A DNA stretch of 64,000 nt from Posidonia oceanica (lineage: Eukaryota; Streptophyta; Magnoliopsida; Alismatales; Posidoniaceae): positions 17,874,001 to 17,938,000 of the forward strand of contig JAZBRS010000054.1 in NCBI GenBank assembly GCA_037176725.1. Reading direction: 5' to 3'. The position numbers were made by a program, and so were the translations under genes. The notes beneath the pieces were generated by a model, which did no database searches, was not told the DNA's origin, and was given only the letters and a program-made list of their open reading frames with translations. Shown here piece by piece: positions 42,664 to 56,735 of the stretch; the stretch's first letter is position 1, and each line of letters begins with the position of its first letter.

Positions 42664-44763
42664 TGTAACGACCCCACTGTCGTTACCTCTCAACCTAGCT
42701 AACATTTTTTTTCTTAAAATCCAATTACTACAGAACTACAGAACTAAATTCTCACAAATACTATAAAGTAGAAAAAAAAATTTAAACAACTCACTTCCCC
42801 AGAACCCTTGATGTACGGCAATGTAACTCCTTCCTATAAGCACTAGCAACTCCAATTCCTACCCAGCACTAGCCAAAAACAAAAACAAAACACACGTGAG
42901 TAACCACTCAATATATTACCTAGCACACACCCCACCAACGCACACAAATAGCTCAACAAACAACGTCGAAGAAACAGGCGAAACTACGCCACAAGCAACA
43001 AACACACACATCACATCTGGATGCCACAACAGGACATACCTAATTACCCACAAAGGAAACCACTAAAAACATGCATTTTACATCATCTTTTCTCTATTCA
43101 TTTCAAAACCATATGCTTGCTCTTTTCAAAATATTTTTGCACACTTGAAATGACCACACTAGCCAAATGAAGCCTCAAAACACACGATCTGGTCCATCAC
43201 ACTCTTTGTGCGGACTAGACAACCAACTGTGTCTGAATACCCTCAATAGCATTCAACACACACACACACATACACAACACAACAAACACCAAAACACGAT
43301 ACTAGCACAGAGACATTGCTCAACCAATCCAATGCACTTCACTAGCGTAAGACATACGCTCCACAAGCGCGGCCACAAGCACAGCTAACCACACACAAGC
43401 AAACAAAGTGTCGTCACTCTGGCCAAAGCGAGACACCAAGCCACAAGCAGTCCACCGAAGCGCTACCACGGTGTTCCTGCACTGCTACGGTCAACTATCC
43501 TGTGGGGGAGTGAACCGTCCCAGCCAATAAACCTCAACAGTTTCTGTCTCTAAGCAGGACACCACAGGGTACGCCCTCTAAGCGTCCTAGCTCAGTGCTC
43601 CAAACACCTGAGGTTCCTCACCCCTAGGCTAAGTCCACACCAAGCAGTCTCGGTACCCGTACAAACTAGGATATCACGTCCAGCTACTCAGAGGTCTCAC
43701 ACCCCCTATGTCCGCTGCCACGAAACACTATATCAATTAGTACCCTAGGTCCTCGGCCCCCGGAAAAGCGGACCTTAGCCTTAGCCTCGTGAATGACTAT
43801 CAAGGAGTATCATGCCTACAAGATCCGATAAACACTTACCTCATCCTCTTGGTCTCTGGAACTCAACCTAGGCAACACGCCTGGCCAACAAGGAATGTCT
43901 TCACATCCCCTGATACCGTCAACACGCCCCTCCAGTATCTTGGTCCGCCACACACAAAAAACACCTGAAAACTCTTACAAAAACTTTTACCAAACCCCTA
44001 CATTTTCTTTTCAAAACTCTTTGCGAAAATCATTTCGAAATACTTAAATGACAACTAAAAATACCTCAAAACACAGTACCAAGCACAGCACAAAACCACG
44101 AGCTGAAATCGCAGCTTAAAACACAGCCTCGACAGCTCCACTATCGAGCACAGAACCACATTACACAACACCACACAATAGGGAACAAAAGCACCTTCTA
44201 GGTATATCATTTACCCATCCGGCACCACACAGAAGAAAAGCACTAGTCCCGAAGTCCCAACGTACTTACGAGACCATACAACCACACCAACAGCACCCAG
44301 AACACTAAGTTATCGTGTCAAAATCCAATCCTAAATTATTATGTTCCCTAATGTCCATCTATACCAATTTGGGAAAACCTTAGCATTTCTAGGTTATTTA
44401 GTCTTTTAGTTTCCAACCCTAGCTTAAGTGGGGTCTTGCTATTCCCTTTTATGCAATCCCTAACTCATCCCTAATGATTGGCTTCATTCTCATTTTGCCG
44501 TAATGTGTTTATAAAATTCTAACCTCTTAAAGGATAAGGATTCATTTTAGTTCTACAAAACGCACCATAAAACCAATATCTAATTCAAAACTTCAACAAC
44601 AAATGAGCAACCTCTAATAAATCAATTATCACTAAAATCAGGCCCATCCCAAACACAATGGGTGCCTCCAGGTCGCCCGTAGCGTCCCTTGGGTGCCAAA
44701 AATGTCTAGAAAGTTAGCCATTGAAGCGTGTCAGCGAATCCCGCCTCCTAATGTCGCCAGAAT
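42664..44763 (-). repeat. Block A, inverted, full length
   Basis: Full inverted unit from TGTAACGACC to the header near 44760, about 2.1 kb. CA microsatellite at 43257-43270. Its homology to the B LTR is clearest at 43560-43700 (the GGTATCACG/ATATCACGTCC box and the CACTAGCAACTCC region). Confidence 0.9.
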
Positions 44764-46242
44764 CTTATTGTTAATCGATAAAATGAAAGAAATCTTGAAA
44801 ACGTTTGTAATTTTGGTAGAAATCTTCAAAATTGTGTAAAAATGAAGTTGAGATGTGTTGTTAGTATATAACAATGCAAAATAGAAAAACCGTTGTTTGT
44901 TATTATCAAAAAAGTAATTGGAGAATTCAAAAATAAAAAAGTCAAACTTTTTTAAAGTTGAAAAACCCATAAGCCTTTAGAAATTGAGTATGAGCTGACA
45001 AAAGTGTATCGAATTCAGGGAAATATCGATAATGGAAATATAGAGATGGAAAATATGATACACCTATGAAAAAATTTATATAATATAAATGACACGTAAA
45101 TGTTTAATAAAACTCTATCTTAATAAAAAGTCAAACTTTTTTGTCAAATCGAAAATTGTATATTATCTAGTATTTTATTTGAAAGACATCGAATGTCACC
45201 AAAACATGATTCACAGGTAATATATGTCGTAATGTATCAAAAAAAATAATCAAATATGAAAATAATATATTTTTTGAAAAGTAACAAAAACTTATAACTA
45301 ACACCTACTATTTTTCGATAAAATGGAAGAAATCTCAAAAGTTTTTGTAATTTTCGTAGAAGTCTTATAAATTACGTAAAACTCTTGTAGAGAAGTGTAG
45401 TTGGTATACAATAACGCAAAATAAATAAATCATTGTATGTAATTGTCAAAGAACAAGTAAGAGAACTCAAAAATAAATAAAGTCAAACTCTTTTAAATCT
45501 TCTAAAGCAATGTGCCATTAAAATTTGATTATAATTCGTCAGAAGTATATCTAATTCGAGGAAATACCGATGATTGATATTTATAGTTGGAAATTACGAT
45601 GCACTATCAAAAAAATACATAAATTAGAAATTATAAAAAAATATTTAATAAAAATCTAACTTAACAAAAAGTCTAACTATCTCTTCCATCTAAACCAATT
45701 TATCCTCTCAAATTTTAATAGAATAACAATAAACGTTACCAAAATATGATCCATTGAGATCGTAGGTCAAAACGTACAAAAATAAAAATCAATTAAGGAA
45801 ACCAACGATATTTTAAAATATTATAAAAAATCGTATACAAACACTCATTATTAATTGATAAAATGGGAGAAATCTCGAAAACTTTAGTAATTTTCGTAGA
45901 AATCTTCAAAATTGTGTAAAAATGAAGAAGAGAAGTGTTGTTGGTACATAACATTGCAAAATAGATAAATCGTTGTTTGTTAATGTCAAAAAAGTAATTG
46001 GAGAATTCAAAATTAAAAAAGTCAAACTTTCTTAAAGTTCGAAAACCTATAAGCCTTTACAGATTGAGTATAAGCTGACAAAAGTGTATCGAATTCAAGG
46101 AATTGTCGATAATAGTAATATAGAGGAGGCAAATATGATACACCTTTGAAAAAATTCATCTATTATAAATGACACGTAAATGTTTAATAAAACTCTATCA
46201 TAAAAAAAAGTCAAACTTTTTTGTCAAATCGAAAGCCGTCTA
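44764..46242 (-). repeat. Block S, palindrome partner of 55258-56735
   Basis: Inverted AT-rich satellite, 1479 bp. About 250 bp (45345-45597) match 55905-56165 in inverted orientation with one difference that I can see, including variants absent from other units. Confidence 0.92.
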
Positions 46243-47914
46243 TGTGACGACCTTAATGTCGTTACCTCTCAACCTAGCTAATATATATATATATATTTTT
46301 TAAATCCTATTAGCATTCATGAACTACAGAACTAAATTCTTACAAATACTATAAAGTAGAAACAAAATAAACTTAAACAACTCACCTACCCAGAACCCAT
46401 GTTGTGTGGCAATGTGACTCCTCTCCTATATGCACTAGCAATTCCAACTCCTATCCTGCACTTGCCAAAAAAAAACAAAACACACATGAGTGACCACTCA
46501 TTAGGTCACCCAGCATACACCCGACCTACGCACACAAACAGCTCGACAAACAACGTTGAGGAAACAGGCGTAACTACGCCAAAAGCAACAAACACAGGCA
46601 TCACTTTTGGACGCCACAATAGGGCATACCTCATTGCCTACAAAGTAAATCACTAAAAACATGCATTTGAAATAATCTTTTCTCTGTTCATTTCATAGCC
46701 ATATGCATGCTCTTTTCAAAATCTTTATGTACACTTAAAATGACCACACTAGCCAAATCAAGTCTCAAAACACACGGTCTGGTCAATCACACTCCTGGTG
46801 CGGACTAGACAACCAACCGTGTCTGAATACCCTCAATAGCATTCAACACACACACACACAACACAACAAACACCAAAACACAAAGCCAATACAGAAACAC
46901 TGCTCAGCCAAACCAATGCGCCACACTAGCGTAAGACCTACGCCCCACAGACGCGGCCACAAGCATAGCTAACCACACATAAGCGAACAAAGTGTCGTCA
47001 CTCGAGCCCAAGCGAGACACCTAGTCACAAGCAGTCCACCGAGGCACTACCACGGTGTCTCTGCACTGCTACGGTCGACCACCCTTTGTTGGAGTGAACC
47101 GTCCCGGCCAACAAGTCTCAACAAGTCCTGTCTCTCAACAGCACACCACAGGGTACGCCTTCTAAGTGCCCTAACTCAGTGCTCCAAACCCCTATAGCTC
47201 CTCACCTCCAGGCTCAGTTCATACCAAGTAATCTCGGTACACGTACTAACTAGGGTATTATGTCCAGCTACTCAGAGGTCTCATACCCCCTATGCTCGCT
47301 GCCACGATATACTATGTACAGTCAGTACCCTGGTTCCTTGGCACCAAGAGCAAGTGGAGTGTCATACCTCCAAGTCCAGTCGGTACCCTCAATCAACGGA
47401 CCTCAGTCTCGGCCTCCTAAACGACAATAATGGAGTATCATACCTCCAAGATCCGACCAACACTTACCTCAGCCTTTTGGTCTTAAGATCTCAACCTAGG
47501 CAATGCGCCCGGCCAACCAGGAATATCGTCACATTCTCTGATCCCGTCGACAAGTCCTTCCAGTATCTTGGTCTGCCACACACAGAAAACGATAGAAAAC
47601 TCTTTCAAAATCCTTTGCCAAACTCCTGCATTTTCTTTTCAAAACTTTTTTCGAAAACATTTCGAAATCATTAAATGACAATTCAAAATACCTCAAAACA
47701 CGGTACCTAGCACAGCACAAAACCACGAGCTGAAATCATAGCTCAAAACACAATCTTGACAACTCCATTGTCGAGCCCATAACCACATTACAAAACACCA
47801 CACAACACGGAAAAAAACACCTTATGGGTATATCATTCACCCATCCGGTACTACACAGAAGCAAAGCACTAGTCACGAAGTCCTAACGTACTTACGAGAC
47901 CACACACCCACACC
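46243..47914 (-). repeat. Block A, inverted, header end missing
   Basis: Begins TGTGACGACC (mutated from TGTAACGACC) with a TA microsatellite at 46280-46296. It stops at the ACACACCCACAC phrase, where satellite sequence follows directly. About 430 bp of block A and the third monomer are missing. Confidence 0.88.
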
Positions 47915-48459
47915 TGTTTATCCTCTCGAATTTTATTAGAATGATAATAAAAGTTACCAAAATATGATATATTGAGATTGTAGATCAAAACGTACAAAAA
48001 TAACAATCAATTAAGGAAACCAATGATATTTTAAAATATTACAAAAAAATCGTATACAAACACTTATTGTTAATCGATAAAATGGGAGAAATCTTGAAAA
48101 CTTTTGTAATTTTCGTAGAAATCTTCAAAATTATGTAAAAATGAAGTAGGGAAGTGTTGTCGGTACTTAACATTGCAAAATAGATAAATCATTATTTGTT
48201 AATGTCAAAAAAGTAATTGGAGAATTCAAAAATAAAAAATCAAATTTTTTTAAAGTTGGAAAACCAATAAGCCTTTACAAATTAGGTATAAGCTAACAAA
48301 AGTGTATCGAATTTAAGGAAATATTGATAATTGCAATATAGAGGTGGAAAATATGATACACCAATGAAAAGACTCAACTATTATAAATGACACGTAAATG
48401 TTTAATAAAACTCTATCTTAAAAAAAGTAAAACTTTTTTATAAATTCGAAAACGTTAAT
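47915..48459 (-). repeat. Block S fragment, palindrome partner of 51670-52215
   Basis: Starts inside the second monomer (TTTATCCTCTCGAATTTT) and continues through the first. It shares private variants with 51670-52215: GAGTCTTTTCAT in place of GAATTTTTTCAT, TATCAATATTTCCTTAAATT, and CTTATACCTAATTTG. Confidence 0.88.
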
Positions 48460-48556
48460 GTAACGACCCCAATGTTATTACCTCTTAACCTAGCTAACAT
48501 TTTTTTTTTAAAATCCAATTAGCATTCATGAACTACTGAACTAAATTCTCATAAAA
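48460..48556 (-). repeat. Short block A piece at the inversion centre
   Basis: 97 bp of inverted block A end, TGTAACGACC through CTAAATTCTCATAAAA, stopping where orientation switches to +. It pairs with 51573-51669. Confidence 0.85.
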
Positions 48557-49526
48557 GATTTAGTCATTCTAATAAAATTTGAGAGGATAAACGGGTTCAG
48601 ATGGAAGAGATAGTTTGACTTTTTGTTAAGTTAGAGTTTTATTAAATATTTTTTTATAATTTCTAGTATATGTAATTTTTTGATATTGCATCGTAATTTC
48701 CACTTATAAATATCAATCACCGGTATTTCCTTGAATTTGATACACTTCTAACAAGTTATACACAAATTTTAACAGTACAGTACTTTAGAAGATTTAAAAA
48801 AGTTTGACTTTTTTTTATTTTTGAGTTATCTTACTTATTGTTTGACAATTACATACAATGATTTATCTATTTTAGTTATTATATACCAACTACACTTCTC
48901 TAGATGAGTTTTACGTAATTTATAAACTTTCTACGAAAATTACAAAATCTTATGTGATTTCTTCCATTTTATCGAAAAACAGTAGGTGTTAGTTAATAGT
49001 TTTTTATTACTTTTCAAAAAATATATTATTTTCATATTTGATTGTTGTTTTTGATACATTACGACCTATATTATTTGTGAATCATGTTTCGGTGACATTC
49101 AATGTCATTCAAATAAAATACTAGATGATAGACGGTCTTCGATTTGACAAAAAAGTTTGACTTTTTATTAAGATAGAATTTTATTAAACATTTACGTGTC
49201 AATTATATTAAATAAATTTTTTCATAAGTGTATTTTATTTTCCACCTCTATATTTCTACTATCGATATTTCCTTTAATTCGATACACTTTTGTCAGCTCA
49301 TACTCAATTTCTAAAGGCTTACTAGTTTTTGAACTTTAAAAAAGTTTGACTTTTTTATTTTTGAATTCTCTAATTACTTTTTTGACATTAACAAACAACG
49401 ATTTTTCTATTTTGCGTTGTTATATACCAACAACACTTCTTAACTTCATTTTTACACAATTTTGAATATTTCTACGAAAATTATAATAGTTATCGAGATT
49501 TCTCCTAATTTATCGATTAAGAATAA
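48557..49526 (+). repeat. Block S, start missing, + orientation
   Basis: AT-rich satellite beginning inside the second monomer (GTCATTCTAATAAAATTTGAG) and running through the third to the block A header. Its left edge is the orientation switch. Confidence 0.88.
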
Positions 49527-51669
49527 GATTCTGGCTACACTAGGAGGTGGGATTCGCCGGCGTGCTTTACTAGCGAACTTTTCAGGTGTTTCGGGCGCCA
49601 AGGGACGCCAGGGGCGCCCAGGAGGTGCCCATTGTGTTTAGATTGGCCCTGATTTTGGTGATAATCGATTTATTAGAGGTTGCTCTTTTGTTGTTGAAGT
49701 TTAAAATCTAATTTTTTGTTTTATGGTGAGTTTTGTAGAATTAAAATGAATCCTTGTCCTTTAAGATATTAGAATTTTATAAACACATTAAGGCAAGATA
49801 AGAATCAAGCCAATCATTAGGGATGAGTTAGGGATTGCATAAAATGAAATAGCAAGTCCCCACTTGAGCGAGGGTAGGAAACTAAAAGACTAAATAACTT
49901 AGAAATGCTAAGATTTTCCCTAATTGGTCTAGGTGGACATTAAGGAACATAATAATTTGGGATTAGATCTTGGCACCAGAACTTAGTGTTCTTGGTACCG
50001 TTGGTGTGGGTGTGTGGTCTCGTAAGTAAGTTGGGACTTCGTGACCAGTGCTTTCCTTCTGTGTGGTGCCGGATGGGTAAATGATATACCCAGAAGGTAC
50101 TTTTGTTCCCTATTTTGTGGTGTTTTGTATTGTGGTTCTGGGCTCGACAGTGGAGCTTTCAAGGCTGTGTTTTGAGCTGCTATTTCAACTTGTGGTTTTG
50201 TGCTGCGTTTGGTAATGTGTTTTCAGGTATTTTGAGTTGTCATTTAAGGATTTTGAAATAATTTTCGAAAAGAGTTTTGAAAAGAAAAGAAGGGGTTTGG
50301 CAAAGGTTTTTGAAAGAGTTTTCCGGTGTTTTCTGTGTATGGCGGAACAAGATACTGGATGGGCGTGTCAACGGGATTAGGGGATGTGACGACATTCCTG
50401 ATTGGCCAAGCGCATTGCATAGGTTGAGGTCCTGAGACCAAGAGACTGAGGTAAGTGCTCGTCGGATCTTGGAGGTATGATACACCTTAATTGTCGTTCA
50501 CGAGACCGAGGCTGAGTTTCGTGGGTTAGGGGAACTGACTTGACTTGGAGATATGACACTCCGCTTGTTACAGGTGCCGTGTACCTAGGGTACTGACTCT
50601 ACGTAGTGTATCGTGGCAGCGGACACTAGTGTATGAGACCTCTGAGTAGCTGGACGTGATACCCTAATTAGTACGAGTACCGAGAATGCTTGGTGTGGAC
50701 TGAGCCTAGGGGTGAGAAGCCCCAAGGGTTTGGAGCACTAAGTTAGGGCACTTAGAGGGCATACCATGTGGTGTCCTGCAGAGAGACAGGACCTGTTGAG
50801 GCTTGTCAGCTGGGACGATTCACTCCCCCAAAGGGTGGTCGACTGTAGCAGTGTAGGGACACCATGGTAGCGCATCGGTGGATTGCTTGTGGCTAGGTGT
50901 CTCACTTGGGCCCGAGTGACGACACTTTATTCACTTGTGTGTGGTTAGCTGTGTTTGTGGCCGCGCCTGTGGGGTGTAGGTCTTGCCCTAGTGAGGCGCA
51001 TTGGTTTGGTTGAGCAGTGTCTCAGTGCTGGCTTTGTGTTTTGGTATTTGTTGTATTGTGTGTGTGTATGTTGGATGCTTTTGATGGTATTCAGACAATG
51101 TTGGTTGTCTAGTCTGCACCAGGAGTGTGATGGACTAGACCGTGTGTTTTGAGACATGATTCTACTAGTGTGGTCATTTCAAGTGTGCATAAAGATTTTG
51201 AAAAGGGCATGCATATGGTTTTGAAATGAAAAGAGAATAAAAGATTTCAAATGCATGTTTTTAGTAATTTATTTTGTGGACAATGATGTATGCCCTATTG
51301 TGGCATCTCGAAGTGATGCCTGTGTTTTTTGCTTGTGGTGTAGTTACACCGGTTTCCTCGACGTTGTTTTTCGAACTGTTTGTGTGCGTAGGTGGGGTGT
51401 GTGCTGGGTGACCTATTGAGTTGTCACTTACGTGTGTTTTGTTTTTGTTTTAGGTAGGTACAGGATAGGAGCTGGTGTTGCTAGTGCATATTGGTGAGGA
51501 GTCACATTGCCACACATTAAGGATTCTGGGTAAGTGAGTTGTTTAAGTTTATTTTATTTCTGCTTTATAATATTTGTGAGAATTTAGTTCTGTAGTTCAT
51601 GAATGCTAATAAGATTTTTTTTTTAAAATGTTAGCTACGTTGAGAGGTAACGACATTGGGGTCGTTACA
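49527..51669 (+). repeat. Block A, full length, 2143 bp
   Basis: Complete + copy from the GC-rich header to GGGGTCGTTACA. The stretch 49730-50099 is nearly the same as 53320-53689 while flanking parts differ much more. The GT microsatellite lies near 51058-51067. Confidence 0.92.
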
Positions 51670-53145
51670 TTGACGGTTTTCGAATTGACAAAAAAGTTTG
51701 ACTTTTTTTAAGATAGAGTTTTATTAAACATTTACGTGTCATTTATAATAGCTGAGTCTTTTCATAGGTGTATCATATTTTCCACCTCTACATTGTAATT
51801 ATCAATATTTCCTTAAATTCGATACACTTTTGTCAGCTTATACCTAATTTGTAAAGGCTTACTGGTTTTCGAACTTTAAAAAAGTTTGATTTTTTTATTT
51901 TTGAAATCTCCAATTACTTTTTTGACATTAACAAACAACGATTTATCTATTTTACATTATTATGTACCTACAACACTTCCCTACTTCATTTTTACACAAT
52001 TTTGAAGATTTCTACGAAAATTACAAAAGTTTTCGAGATTTCTTCCATTTTATCGATTAACAATACGTATTTGTATACGATTTTTTGTAATATTTTAAAA
52101 TATCATTGGTTTCCTTAATTGATTGTTATTTTTGTACATTTTGATCTACAATCTCAATGGATAATATTTTGGTAACTTTTATTGTCATTCTAATAAAATT
52201 CGAGAGGTTAAACAGGTTTATATGGAAGAGATATTTTGACTTTTTGTTAAGCTAGAGATTTATTATATATTTTTTTTATAATTTCTAGTATATATTTTTT
52301 TTTGATAGTGTATCGTAATTTCTACGTATAAATATCAATAATCAGTATTTCCTCGAATTCGATACACTTTTGACAAATTATACTCAAATTTTAAAGGCAC
52401 ATTTCTTTAGAAGATTTAAAAAAGTTTAACTTTTTTTATTTTTGAGTTCTCTTACTTGTTTTTTGACAATTACATACAATGAATTATTTATTTTGCGTCA
52501 TTATATACCAACTACACTTCTCTACATGAGTTTTACACAATTTATAAGATTTCTACGAAAATTACAAAATCTTTTGAAATTTCTTCCATTTTATCAAAAA
52601 ACAGTAGGTATTAGTTAACAGTTTTTTGTTACTTTTCAAAAAATATATTGTTTTCTTATTTGATTGTTGTTATTGATACATTACGTCCTATATTATGTGT
52701 GAATTATGTTTTGGTGACATTAATGTCATTCAAATAAAATACTAGATGATAGACGGTTTTTGATTTGACAAACAAGTTTGACTTTTTATTAAGATAGAGT
52801 TTTATTAAACATTTACATGTCATTTATATTAGATGAATTTTTTTATAAGTGTATCATATTTTCCACCTCTATATTTCCATTATCAATATTTTCTTGAATT
52901 CGATACACTTTTGTCAGCTCATACTCAATTTCTAAAGGGTTATTGGTTTTCGAACTTTAAAAAAGTTTACTTTTTTATTTTTGAATTCTTCGATTATTTT
53001 TTGACATTAACAAACAACGACTTTTCTATTTTGCATTGTTATATACCAACAACACTTCTCAACTTCATTTTTACATAATTATGAAGATTTCTACAAAAAT
53101 TACAAAAGTTTTCGAGATTTCTTCCATTTTATCGATTACCAATAA
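51670..53145 (+). repeat. Block S, complete, 1476 bp
   Basis: Three monomers starting at about 51670, 52205 and 52740, the last truncated before the next header. Each carries the AAAAAGTTTGAC box and a TTCTACGAAAATTACAAAA box. It is a good reference copy for the satellite. Confidence 0.92.
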
Positions 53146-55257
53146 GATTCTGGCGACACTAGGTGGCGGGATTCGCTGGCATGCTTCACTGGCGTACTTT
53201 CCAGGCGTTTCAAGCGCCCATTGTGTTTGGGTTGGGCCTGATTTTGGTGGTAACCGATCTATTAGAGGTTGCTATTTTGTTATTGAAGTTTAGAATCTGA
53301 TTTTTAGTTTTATGGTGAGTTTTGTAGAATTAAAATGAATCCTTGTCCTTTAAGATATTAGAATTTTATAAACACATTAGGGCAAGATGAGAATCAAGCC
53401 AATCATTAGGGATGAGTTAGGGATTGCATAAAATGAAATAGCAAGTCCCCACTTGAGCGAGGGTAGGAAACTAAAAGACTAAATAACTTAGAAATGCTAA
53501 GATTTTCCCTAATTGGTCTAGGTGGACATTAAGGAACATAATAATTTGGGATTAGATCTTGGCACCAGAACTTACTGTTCTTGGTACCGTTGGTGTGAGT
53601 GTGTGGTCTCGTAAGTAAGTTGGGACTTCGTGACCAGTGCTTTGCTTCTGTGTGGTGCCGAATGGGTAAATGATATACCTAGAAGGTGCTTTTTTCGCTG
53701 TTGTGTGGTGTTTTGTATTGTGGTTATGGGTTCGACAGTGGAGTTGTCGAGGCTGTGTTTTAAGCTGCGATTTTAGCTCGTAGTTTTGTGCTGTGCTAGG
53801 CACCGTGTTTTGAGGTATTTTGAATTATCATTTAATGATTTTGAAATGGTTTTCGAAAAGAGTTTTGAAAAGAAAATGCAGGGGTTTGGCAAAGGATTTT
53901 GAAAGAGTTTTCCGGTGTTTTCTGTGTGTGGCGGACCAAGATACTGGAGGGGCGTGTCAACGGGATCAGGGGATGTGACGAAATTCCTGATTGGCTGGGC
54001 GCGTTGCCAAGGTTGAGGTCCTGAGACCAAGAGGCTGAGGTAAGTGTTCGTCGGATCTTGGAGGTATGATACTCTTAGATTGTCGTTCACGAGACTGAGG
54101 CTGAGGTCCACAGGTTGGGGGTACCGACTGGACGTGGAGGTATGACACTCTATTTGTTCCGGGTGCCAAGGACCCAGGGTACACACTCTACGTAGTGTAT
54201 CGTGGGAGCGGATACTGGGGTATGTGACCTTTGAGTAGCTGGATGTGATACCCTATTTCGTATGGGTACCGAAATTGCTTGGTGTGGACTAAGCCTAGGG
54301 GTGAGGAGTCTAGGGGTTTGGAGCACTTAGTTAGGACACTTAGAGGGCATACCCTGTGGTGTCCTGCTGAGAGACAGGACCTGTTGAGGCTTATCGGCCG
54401 AGACGGTTCACTCCCTCAAAGGGTGGTCGACCGTAGCAGTGCAGGGATACCGTGGTAGTGCCTTGGTGGACTGCTTTTGGCTAGGTGTCTCACATGGGCC
54501 CGAGTGATGACACTTTGTTTGCTTGTGTGTGGTTAGTGGTGTTTGTGGCCGCGCCTGTGGGACGTTGGTCTTGCGCTAGTAAGGTGCATTGGTTTGGTTG
54601 AGCAGTAGCTTAGCGCTGGCTTTGTGTTTTGGTATTTGTTGTGTTGTGTGTGTGTGTGTTGAATGCTATTGATGGTATTTAAACACGGTTTTTTGTCTAG
54701 TCCACACCAAAAGTGTGATGAACCAGACCGAGTGTTTTGAGACTTCATTTTGCTAGTGTAGTCATTTCAAGTGTGCATAAAGATTTTGAAAAGAGCATGC
54801 ATATGGTTTTGAAATGAAAAGAGAATAGAAGATTTCAAATGCATGTTTTTAGTGGTTTGCTTTGTGGGCAATGAAGTATGCCCTATTGTGACATTCAGAA
54901 GTGATGTCTGTGTTTGTTGCTTGTGGCGTAGTTACACCTGTTTCCTCAACGTTGTTTGTTTAACTGTTTGTGTGCGTAGGTGGAGTGTGTGCTGGGTGAC
55001 CTATTGAGTGGTCACTGATGTATGTTTTATTTTTGTTTTTAGCAGGTGTAGGATAGGAGCTGGAGTTGCTTGTGCGTACTGGAGAGGAGTCACATTGCCA
55101 CACATCAAGGGTTCTGGGTAAGTTAGTTTTTTAAGTTTATTTTATTTCTACTTTATATTATTTGTGAGAATTTATTTCTGTAGTTCATGAATGCTAATAA
55201 GATTTTTTTAAAAAAATCTTAGCTAGGTTGAAAGGTAACGACATTGGGGTCGTTACA
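53146..55257 (+). repeat. Block A, full length, 2112 bp
   Basis: Complete + copy with a short deletion in the header (about 29 bp near 53215). It ends GGGGTCGTTACA. Several frames of 70-137 codons on the minus strand are not kept in the other copies. Confidence 0.92.
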
Positions 55258-56735
55258 TAGACGTATTTCAAATTGACAAAAAAGTTTGACTTTTTCTTAA
55301 GATAGAGTATTATTAAACATTTATGTGTCATTTATAATAGATGAATCTTTTCATAGGTGTATTATATTTTCCTCCTTTATAATTCTATTATTAATATTTC
55401 CTTGAATTCGATACACTTTTGTTTACTTATACTCAATTTGTAAAGGCTTACTGGTTTTCGAACTTTAAAAAAGTTTGACTTTTTTTTTTGAATTCTCCAA
55501 TTACTTTTTTGACATTAACAAACAACGATTTATTTATTTTGCGATGTTATGTACCAACAACACTTTCCTACTTCATTTTTGCACAATTTTGAAGATTTCT
55601 ATGAAAATTACAAAAGTTTTCGAGATTTCTCCCATTTTATCGATTAACTTTAAGTGTTTGTATACGATTTATTGTAATATTTTAAAATGTCAATGGTTTC
55701 CTTAATTGATTGTGTTTTTTGTACGTTTTGACCTACAATTTCAATGGATCATATTTTGGTTACTTTTATTGTCATTCTCATAAAATTCGAGTGGATAAAT
55801 GGGTTTATATGGAAGAGATAGCTTGACTTTTTGTTAAGTTAGAGTTTTATTAAATATTTTTTTTGTTATTTCTAGTATATGTATTTTTTTGATAGTGCAT
55901 CGTAATTTCCAACTATAAATATCAATCATCGGTATTTCCTCGAATTAGATATACTTCTGACGAATTATAATCAAATTTTAATGGCACATTGCTTTAGAAG
56001 ATTTAAAAGAGTTTGACTTTATTTATTTTTGAGTTCTCTTACTTGTTCTTTGACAATTACATACAATGATTTATTTATTTTGCGTTATTGTATACCAACT
56101 ACACTTCTCTACAAGAGTTTTACGTAATTTATAAGACTTCTACGAAAATTACAAAAATTTTTGAGATTTCTTCCTTTTTATCGAAAAGTAGTAGGTATTA
56201 GATAACAGTTTTGTGTTACTTTTCAAAAAATATATTGTTCTCATATTTGATTGTTGTTTTTGATACATTACGACCTATATTATCTATGAATCATGTTTTG
56301 GTGGCATTCGATGTCATTCAAATAAAGTACTAGATGATAGACGGTTTTTGATTTAACAAAAAAGTTTGACTTTTTATTAAGAAAGAGTTTTATTAAACAT
56401 TTACTTGTCATTTTTATTAGATGAATTTTTTCATAGGTGTATCATATTTTCCACCACTATACTTCTATTATCGATATTTCCTTGAATTCGATACACTTTT
56501 GTCAGCTCATACACAGTTTCTAAAGGCTTACTGGTTTTCGATCTTTGAAAAAGTTTGACTTTTTTATTTTTGAATTCTTCAATTACTTTTTTGACATTAA
56601 CAAACAATGATTTTTCTATTTTGCATTGTTATATACCAACAACACTTCTCAACTTCATTTTTACATAATTTTGAAGATTTCTATGAAAATTACAAAAGTT
56701 TTCGATATTTCTTCTATTTTATTGATTAAAAATAT
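55258..56735 (+). repeat. Block S, complete, 1478 bp, palindrome arm
   Basis: Carries the private variants shared with 44764-46242, for instance CGAATTAGATATACTTCTG and TTCTTTGACAATTAC. The block ends at AAAAATATGATTC before the header. Confidence 0.92.
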
